From contig JAUWNP010000249.1 of assembly GCA_030612585.1 (NCBI GenBank), forward strand, positions 1 through 5,958: a stretch of DNA of 5,958 nt. Direction: 5' to 3'. Origin of the DNA: Anaerolineae bacterium. Its GTDB lineage: Bacteria > Chloroflexota > Anaerolineae > B4-G1. Positions 1 through 4,404 of the stretch are shown here, piece after piece. Made by a program: the position numbers and the translations under genes. Under the pieces are notes generated by a model, which saw only the letters and a program-made list of their open reading frames with translations, ran no database searches and was not told where the DNA came from. How positions within the stretch are numbered: the first letter of the stretch is position 1; each line of letters starts with the position of its first letter.

Positions 1-114
1 CCCACAATCTGTCAGAATTGGGACACTATAGCAGAGAAACCCTCAACTGCCAAATTGCCTTGGAGAGACAAAGGAACAAAAACGGTACCAATCTTGCAGC
101 CAAAAATCGCCTAA
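1..114. other. Non-coding leader of the VTT gene; no feature recognised
   Basis: No convincing reading frame, RNA gene or paired -35/-10 promoter is visible. The region is more A-rich than the gene that follows. TTG codons at 55 and 94 are in the VTT frame but are cut off by TAA at 112-114. It probably holds the VTT promoter, which I could not pick out. Confidence 0.4.
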
Positions 115-204
115 ACTGAACTGATTTTCACCACCCTAGCACTGTGGTACTGGCGTGAACCTCTCTGGACCTTTTTTGGCGACCAGGAGCGCATACAGGA
201 ATGG
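115..204 (+). other. In-frame coding-like extension upstream of the VTT protein GTG start
   Basis: The frame of the downstream VTT gene stays open from the TAA at 112-114 to GTG 205. It translates to a plausible family N-terminus: a short hydrophobic stretch (LIFTTLALWYW) followed by REPLWTFFGDQERIQEWV, which resembles the region normally preceding the FGPW.P motif in TVP38-type proteins. No ATG, GTG or TTG lies in this stretch. The only near-cognate codons are CTG at 121 and 142 and ATT at 124, and I see no Shine-Dalgarno sequence before them. All three plus-strand frames carry a stop between 112 and 124 (TAA 112-114, TGA 117-119, TGA 122-124). Either a rare start codon is used or the N-terminus has been broken by mutation or a sequence error. 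Confidence 0.6.
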
Positions 205-822
205 GTGGCAGGCTTTGGCCCGTGGGGGCCACTGGTCACCATCGCGCTCAACGTGGCGCAGGTGCTGCTGGCACCGGTGCCGGGCCAATTCGTAGGGCTG
301 GTGAACGGCTACCTGTACGGCATCTGGCTGGGTACTCTCTACAGTATGATCGGGCTGCTGCTGGGGACAACCCTGGCGACGGCCTTGGGACGGTGGTTCG
401 GGCGGCCACTGGTTGGGCGGCTGGTGAACCCGGAAAAACTGGCACACTGGGATCGAATCGCTGGCCGCCAGGGGCCATTGTTCTTCTTCCTCGTTTTTCT
501 GTTCCCCCTCGTCCCCGACGACATCGCCTGTTTCCTGATCGGTCTCAGTACGCTCAATATTCCGCGTATGGTCGTGCTGGCTGCGCTAGGGCGGCTGCCG
601 GGGGTGTTCGTCTCCTGCTGGGTGGGAGCCTACGCGACGGAGTTGCCGTGGTGGGCGTGGATCCCGTTGGGCGGCGGGGCGGCGGGGCTGGCGTGGGTCT
701 TCTGGCGCTACCAGGCCCAGTTGGAGGCCACGACGATAGACCTCATCCAGAGATTGGCGGGACGGCGGAAATCGAAGGCCGCGCAAGAAACCTGCGACTC
801 AACCGCGCTGAGGAATCGCTGA
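205..822 (+). CDS. TVP38/TMEM64 (VTT / SNARE-associated) family integral membrane protein
   Basis: This is a polytopic inner-membrane protein of the VTT-domain superfamily (TVP38/TMEM64, DedA relatives). Family members are linked to lipid scrambling or transport and membrane homeostasis; the substrate here cannot be told. Counting from GTG 205 (205 residues), the visible signatures are FGPWGP at 4-9, the re-entrant-loop motif APVPGQ at 23-28, a long Gly-rich hydrophobic region at 29-62, the second re-entrant motif FPLVPDD at 100-106, LGRLPG at 128-133, and a last membrane segment at about 149-168. A basic, poorly conserved tail follows. GTG 205 is the first conventional start, but family-like sequence continues about 28 codons upstream, so the protein is probably longer. 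A weak AGGA lies only 4 nt before GTG 205. The gene stands alone on this strand and converges on the tRNA-Gln/gltX/glnS unit, with a hairpin terminator 44 nt after its stop. The family call is firm; the start is not. Confidence 0.85.
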   Translation: MAGFGPWGPLVTIALNVAQVLLAPVPGQFVGLVNGYLYGIWLGTLYSMIGLLLGTTLATALGRWFGRPLVGRLVNPEKLAHWDRIAGRQGPLFFFLVFLFPLVPDDIACFLIGLSTLNIPRMVVLAALGRLPGVFVSCWVGAYATELPWWAWIPLGGGAAGLAWVFWRYQAQLEATTIDLIQRLAGRRKSKAAQETCDSTALRNR

Positions 823-866
823 ACCACTCGAGACTTCACCCAGTATCTGCCACCTGAACAAAACAC

Positions 867-901
867 AGGCTGCCGACCCCTGCACGGGCCGGCAGCCTTT
901 T
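867..901. terminator. Bidirectional rho-independent terminator between convergent units
   Basis: A perfect 9-bp inverted repeat, AGGCTGCCG at 867-875 and CGGCAGCCT at 890-898, encloses a 14-nt loop that can itself pair CCC with GGG. On the plus strand the stem runs into TTTT (898-901), ending the VTT gene. On the minus strand it is followed by a T-rich stretch (TGTGTTTTG), ending the transcript carrying tRNA-Gln. Its place between the VTT stop (822) and the tRNA 3' end (938) fits shared use. The T-tracts are short, so efficiency is uncertain. Confidence 0.8.
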
Positions 902-937
902 GGCCCACCCGCACCTTAACAAAGCACGGGGCCAAGG

Positions 938-1008
938 CTGGGGGACCAGGATTTGAACCTGGACTTATGGATTCAGAGTCCACTGTCCTACCATTAGACG
1001 ATCCCCCA
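938..1008 (-). tRNA. tRNA-Gln (anticodon CUG)
   Basis: The minus strand folds into a complete 71-nt class I tRNA including the discriminator base. The 7-bp acceptor is TGGGGGA with TCCCCCA. The D stem is GTCT/GGAC with loop AATGGTA, and the anticodon stem is GTGGA/TCCAT with loop CTCTGAA. A 4-nt variable loop and the T arm CCAGG-TTCAAAT-CCTGG complete it. The anticodon CTG reads CAG (Gln). It carries the determinants known for bacterial GlnRS: U1-A72, G2-C71, G3-C70, G10, U35, G36, A37 and G73. The 3' CCA is not encoded: after G73 the gene reads CCT, so the end must be added by CCA-adding enzyme. It lies 44 nt behind gltX on the same strand, with its own promoter in the gap, and ahead of the hairpin terminator. 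CAA codons would need another tRNA-Gln(UUG) elsewhere. Confidence 0.96.
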
Positions 1009-1019
1009 GGGCACTGCAC

Positions 1020-1048
1020 ATTCTACCACAGACCCCCATGCCTGGCAA
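1020..1048 (-). promoter_or_regulatory. Sigma-70-type promoter for tRNA-Gln
   Basis: On the minus strand, TTGCCA (1048-1043; 5 of 6 matches to TTGACA) is separated by exactly 17 nt from TAGAAT (1025-1020; 5 of 6 matches to TATAAT). The -10 ends 11 nt before the first tRNA base, so transcription would start about 4-5 nt upstream of the mature 5' end, a normal short tRNA leader. The whole element fits in the 44-nt gap after the gltX stop. The tRNA can thus be made at a high rate independently of synthetase mRNA, though read-through from gltX is also possible. Inferred from sequence match and position only. Confidence 0.65.
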
Positions 1049-1052
1049 GCCT

Positions 1053-2564
1053 CTACACCAGCGCTACCAGAGTCTCCTCTGCCGCATCCAACCGTGCCAA
1101 CACCCGCTCTCGCCCCAGGATCGCCAGCGACCCGAACAGCGGCGGCGCGACCTTCTGTCCGGTTACCGCCCAGCGCACGACGCCGAACAACTGCCCTGCC
1201 TTGAGCCCCAGTTCGTCTGCCAGCGCCCGCATCGGCGGCTCCACCGCCTCCGCTTCGAAAGGCTCCACCTCCGCCAGCAGCGCCCGCGCCCGCCGCAACG
1301 CAGCCAGGCTCTCTCCCGGCGTCATCTTCTTACCCACCAGTCTCTCCGCCGGAGGGGGCTTGATCTCCCCGAACAGAAACGCCGTCCACTCAACGACCGT
1401 CTCCAATCGCTTCAGCCGCTCCTGCACCAGTGGCACAATGCGCCGCAGCATCGCCCGCACCTCCTCAGGACAAGGATCGGGCACCAGATCGGCTTTCTGC
1501 CAGAAGGGCAACAGCCGCTCCAGTAGTTCTTCCTCCGATAGATTCCGGATGTAGACTCCGTTCATCCAATCCAGTTTATCATAGGAGAGAACCGCAGGCG
1601 CTTTGTTGACGCGGAACAGGTCAAAGCGCTCGATCAACTCCTCCCGGCTGAAGAGTTCCTGCTCCTCCCCCTCTCCCGGCGCCCAACCCAGAAAAGCCAG
1701 GAAGTTGAACAAAGCCTCCGGCAGGTATCCCTGGTCGCGGAACTCGGTGATGGAGGTAGCACCGTGCCGCTTGCCGAGTTTCTTGCCATCCGGCCCGTTG
1801 ACCAACGGCAGGTGGCAATAAGTGGGAGGTTCCCATCCCATCGCCCGGTAGATTAGGATGCGTTTGGGAGTGCTGGGGATCCAGTCATCGCCCCGGGCGA
1901 TGTGGGTGACTCTCATGAAATGGTCATCCACCACCACCGCCAGGTGATAGGTGGGAAAGCCATCTGACTTGAGGAGCACCTGGTCGTCTATGCCACTGTT
2001 CTCGAAGACCACATCCCCCTTTATCACGTCGTGGACGACCGTCTGGCCCTCCAACGGAACTTTGAGCCGGATGACGTGGGGCTCACCGGGAGAGATGGTG
2101 TCTGGCGCAAGGTCACGGCAGCGACGATCGTACATCACCATCCGTTTGCTGGCCCGCTGGTGCTCTCGCACCTGCTCCAGCCGCTCTGGCGTGCAGTTAC
2201 AGCGGTAGGCCCAACCGCGCTCGATCAATTCATCTGCGACCTCTCTGTACATCGCCAGCCGCCCCGACTGGATGTATGGCCCATACGGCCCTCCGATGGC
2301 GTATCGTTCGGCGTTCTCCAGACCCAAACGTTGCAGCTCCTCCAGCCCTGGCCCCTCGTCCCAATCCAGCCCCAGCCAACGCAATCCCTCCATAATGACC
2401 GTGATGGTCTCCGGCTGATAGCGCACGCGGTCGGTATCCTCGATGCGCAGGATGAACTGCCCGCCCATGTTGCGTGCAAAGAGCCAGTTGAACACCGCCG
2501 TCCGCACATTGCCGATGTGCGGCTCGCCGGTGGGACTAGGCGCCATACGAACGCGAACTGTCAT
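1053..2564 (-). CDS. gltX: Glutamyl-tRNA synthetase (GluRS)
   Basis: This cytoplasmic class Ib synthetase activates glutamate with ATP and charges tRNA-Glu. At 503 residues it is full length for the family. The N-terminal Rossmann domain opens with APSPTGEPHIGN (8-19), the HIGH-type motif, then NWLFAR (26-31) and LRIEDTDR (39-46). A CxC...C segment at 122-149 matches the E. coli zinc-site spacing. IARGDDWIPSTPKR (222-235) precedes the ATP-binding loop KLGKRHGA (262-269). The helical anticodon-binding region fills about 320-503. Two signatures are unusual: HIGN in place of HIGH, and KLGKR in place of KLSKR. The ATG at 2564 is supported by a strong GGGAGG Shine-Dalgarno 6 nt upstream and by the immediate onset of conserved sequence. 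It follows glnS by 32 nt on the same strand, so the two are probably one transcript. Whether the enzyme is discriminating or also charges tRNA-Gln cannot be read from the motifs; the adjacent GlnRS makes the discriminating type more likely. Confidence 0.96.
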   Translation of the reverse strand: MTVRVRMAPSPTGEPHIGNVRTAVFNWLFARNMGGQFILRIEDTDRVRYQPETITVIMEGLRWLGLDWDEGPGLEELQRLGLENAERYAIGGPYGPYIQSGRLAMYREVADELIERGWAYRCNCTPERLEQVREHQRASKRMVMYDRRCRDLAPDTISPGEPHVIRLKVPLEGQTVVHDVIKGDVVFENSGIDDQVLLKSDGFPTYHLAVVVDDHFMRVTHIARGDDWIPSTPKRILIYRAMGWEPPTYCHLPLVNGPDGKKLGKRHGATSITEFRDQGYLPEALFNFLAFLGWAPGEGEEQELFSREELIERFDLFRVNKAPAVLSYDKLDWMNGVYIRNLSEEELLERLLPFWQKADLVPDPCPEEVRAMLRRIVPLVQERLKRLETVVEWTAFLFGEIKPPPAERLVGKKMTPGESLAALRRARALLAEVEPFEAEAVEPPMRALADELGLKAGQLFGVVRWAVTGQKVAPPLFGSLAILGRERVLARLDAAEETLVALV

Positions 2565-2576
2565 CTCCCCCCTCCC
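2565..2576 (-). promoter_or_regulatory. Ribosome binding site of gltX
   Basis: The minus strand reads GGGAGGGGGGAG directly before the gltX ATG. The GGGAGG part (2576-2571) is 6 nt from the start codon, close to ideal. Its 5' portion is the end of the last heptamer repeat unit, so the repeat contributes to the translation signal. This fixes the gltX start. Confidence 0.75.
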
Positions 2577-2600
2577 TACTCCCTACTCCATACTCCCTAC
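2573..2600 (-). repeat. Tandem heptamer repeat, 4 copies (GTAGGGA)
   Basis: Four head-to-tail 7-bp units occupy the glnS-gltX junction. On the plus strand they read TCCCTAC, TCCCTAC, TCCATAC, TCCCTAC; only the third has a substitution. On the coding strand the unit is GTAGGGA. The first unit supplies the TAG stop of glnS (2599-2597), and the last supplies the AGGGA core of the gltX ribosome binding site. It resembles the short tandemly repeated (STRR) heptamers known from cyanobacteria and some other phyla; that link is by resemblance only. Confidence 0.8.
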
Positions 2601-4342
2601 TTCTTCTTCCGTGCTTTCTCAATCTTGGCCCAAGTATCACGTAACGACACCGTTCGATTGAATACAAGTGTGCCGCCGGACGAATCGGGATCAACGCAGA
2701 AATAACCCTGTCTCTCGAACTGGTAGCGACTTCCAGGTAATGCACCCACCAGACTCGGTTCAACACGGCACGACGCCAACGTCTCCAACGAGTTCGGATT
2801 CAAATAAGACTTGAAATCAGAACCATCCTTTTCATCAAGCGGGTTTGCTTTTACGAAGAGACGATCGTACAAGCGTACCTCGGCTTCGAGCGCGTGGGCC
2901 GCCGAAACCCAATGCAACGTTCCTCTGACCTTGCGCCCGTCTGGAGATGAACCACCCCTTGTCGCTGGATCATAAGTGCAGTGCAGTTCGACCACTTCGC
3001 CCGTTTGCTGATCCTTGACCACTCCCACACAGGTGATAAAATAGGCATACCGTAGCCGCACCTCACGACCGGGGGCTAGACGGAAGAACTTCTTCGGTGG
3101 GTCCTCACGAAAATCCGCCCGTTCGATGTACAGCACACGTGAAAAGGGAACTTTCCGTGTCCCCATACTGGGATCCTGCGGATTGTTCCGCGCCTCCATC
3201 TCTTCTACCTGGTCTTCCGGGTAGTTGTCTATGACCACCTTGAGCGGACGCAACACCCCCATCACACGCGGAGCGCGTTGATTCAAATCTTCGCGGATGC
3301 AGTGCTCAAGAAAGGCTACATCTACTATACTATCAGCCCTAGCCACTCCGATGCGCCCACAAAGGTTTCTGATAGCCTCCGGTGTGTAGCCACGTCTCCG
3401 CAAGCCCGATAGTGTGGGCATTCGTGGGTCATCCCATCCGGTGACAACACCGTCCTCAACCAGGCCCAGCAACTTGCGCTTGCTCATCACGGTGTAGCTG
3501 AGATTGAGGCGAGCAAACTCTATCTGCTGTGGATGATAGGCGTCCAATTCATCGAGAAACCAGTCGTACAAGGGGCGATTATTCTCAAATTCCAGCGTGC
3601 AAATCGAATGTGTGATCCCTTCAATGGAATCCGAAAGGCAATGGGTGAAGTCGTACATCGGATAAATGCACCACTCGTCGCCCGTCCTGTGATGTGTTGC
3701 CCGCAGAATGCGGTACATGACCGGATCTCGCATACTCAGATTCGGAGATGCCATATCAATTTTCGCTCGCAGTACGCGGGAACCGTCATCAAATTCGCCA
3801 GCCCGCATGCGCTCGAACAAGTCCAGGTTCTCTTCGATCGAACGGTTACGATACGGGCTGTCTTTGCCCGGCTCGGTCAAGGTGCCACGATACTCTCTGA
3901 TCTCATCTGCGCTCAAGTCGCAAACGTACGCCTTGCCCTTTTTGATCAGTTGCAGGGCGTACTCATAGAGTTGCCCAAAGTAGTCTGACGCATAGAACAA
4001 CCGATCATCCCAGTCGAATCCCAGCCACCGGACGTCCTCTTGGATCGAGTCTACATACTCAACGTCCTCCTTGCTGGGGTTGGTGTCATCGAATCGCAGA
4101 TTGCAGAGGCCTCCGTATTGGGCGGCGATGCCGAAATTGAGGCAGATGGATTTGGCGTGTCCAATATGCAGATAGCCGTTCGGCTCTGGTGGAAATCGAG
4201 TGTGCACCCGACCGCCGTACTTATTTGTCTTCAAGTCTTCCACGACGATATTTCGGACAAAGTCGGAGGAGGGAATAGAATCGGTCGTGGCCATATTCGC
4301 AATTCCCTTCTTGTTTTTTCCTTCCGTCGTTGTATTTATCAT
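2597..4342 (-). CDS. glnS: Glutaminyl-tRNA synthetase (GlnRS)
   Basis: This cytoplasmic class Ib enzyme charges tRNA-Gln directly with glutamine. At 581 residues it aligns by eye over nearly its whole length with E. coli GlnRS. Visible blocks are [18 protein letters not shown] (48-65, HIGH motif), NLRFDDTNP (81-89), [11 protein letters not shown] (150-160), [12 protein letters not shown] (224-235), [10 protein letters not shown] (243-252), the ATP loop YTVMSKRK (283-290), GWDDPRMPT (302-310), GLRRRGYT (313-320) and the C-terminal beta-barrel region ([15 protein letters not shown], 470-484; [13 protein letters not shown], 561-573). There is no YqeY-type C-terminal extension; it ends in a Lys-rich tail (ARKKK). 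ATG 4342 is preferred because GAGGAG lies 8 nt upstream. A second candidate, Met17 at 4294, has AAGGGA about 9 nt upstream and begins nearer conserved sequence. The gene is 62 nt after the kinase and 32 nt before gltX, with no terminator visible. Its GC content is clearly lower than that of gltX, compatible with acquisition by transfer, as GlnRS is patchily distributed in bacteria. Confidence 0.97.
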   Translation of the reverse strand: MINTTTEGKNKKGIANMATTDSIPSSDFVRNIVVEDLKTNKYGGRVHTRFPPEPNGYLHIGHAKSICLNFGIAAQYGGLCNLRFDDTNPSKEDVEYVDSIQEDVRWLGFDWDDRLFYASDYFGQLYEYALQLIKKGKAYVCDLSADEIREYRGTLTEPGKDSPYRNRSIEENLDLFERMRAGEFDDGSRVLRAKIDMASPNLSMRDPVMYRILRATHHRTGDEWCIYPMYDFTHCLSDSIEGITHSICTLEFENNRPLYDWFLDELDAYHPQQIEFARLNLSYTVMSKRKLLGLVEDGVVTGWDDPRMPTLSGLRRRGYTPEAIRNLCGRIGVARADSIVDVAFLEHCIREDLNQRAPRVMGVLRPLKVVIDNYPEDQVEEMEARNNPQDPSMGTRKVPFSRVLYIERADFREDPPKKFFRLAPGREVRLRYAYFITCVGVVKDQQTGEVVELHCTYDPATRGGSSPDGRKVRGTLHWVSAAHALEAEVRLYDRLFVKANPLDEKDGSDFKSYLNPNSLETLASCRVEPSLVGALPGSRYQFERQGYFCVDPDSSGGTLVFNRTVSLRDTWAKIEKARKKK

Positions 4343-4404
4343 GGCTTTTTCTCCTCAATTTGATGCTTGATGCTAGAGATAGATGGGACATCCAGCAGCC
4401 AGTA
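4343..4404 (-). promoter_or_regulatory. glnS: glnS leader with ribosome binding site
   Basis: The 62-nt gap between the kinase stop and glnS holds GAGGAG, 8 nt before the glnS ATG, and a tandem GCATCAA pair. I see no good sigma-70 promoter: the best -35-like box (TTGATA, overlapping the kinase stop) has no matching -10 at 16-19 nt. No terminator hairpin is visible. glnS may therefore be read from a promoter within or upstream of the kinase gene, or from a non-sigma-70 promoter. Confidence 0.5.

Noticed and set aside
1..60. TATAGC at 27-32 as a -10 box for the VTT gene
   Set aside because: No -35-like hexamer lies 16-18 nt upstream, and it would leave a leader of at least 90 nt.
201..857. Plus-strand 218-codon frame starting ATG 201, with AGGAG 11 nt upstream
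   Set aside because: It overlaps the VTT gene in another frame and is Arg/Gly/Ala-rich with no membrane pattern. The 205 frame carries the PGQ and FPLVPDD family motifs, so this is a shadow of GC-rich sequence.
708..1019. Minus-strand 103-codon frame across tRNA-Gln and the terminator
   Set aside because: It reads through the tRNA and hairpin and lies antisense to the end of the VTT gene; no family resemblance.
967..1554. Plus-strand 195-codon frame, Ser/Arg-rich
   Set aside because: It begins inside the tRNA-Gln gene and runs antisense to gltX; its low-complexity composition is what the complement of a GC-rich gene gives.
2573..2600. Heptamer array as a CRISPR or transposon end
   Set aside because: Units are 7 bp with no spacers, no terminal inverted repeats and no transposase nearby; it is a simple tandem repeat.
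2031..2705. Plus-strand 224-codon frame antisense to gltX and glnS
   Set aside because: It crosses the glnS-gltX junction opposite two unambiguous genes and shows no domain-like sequence.
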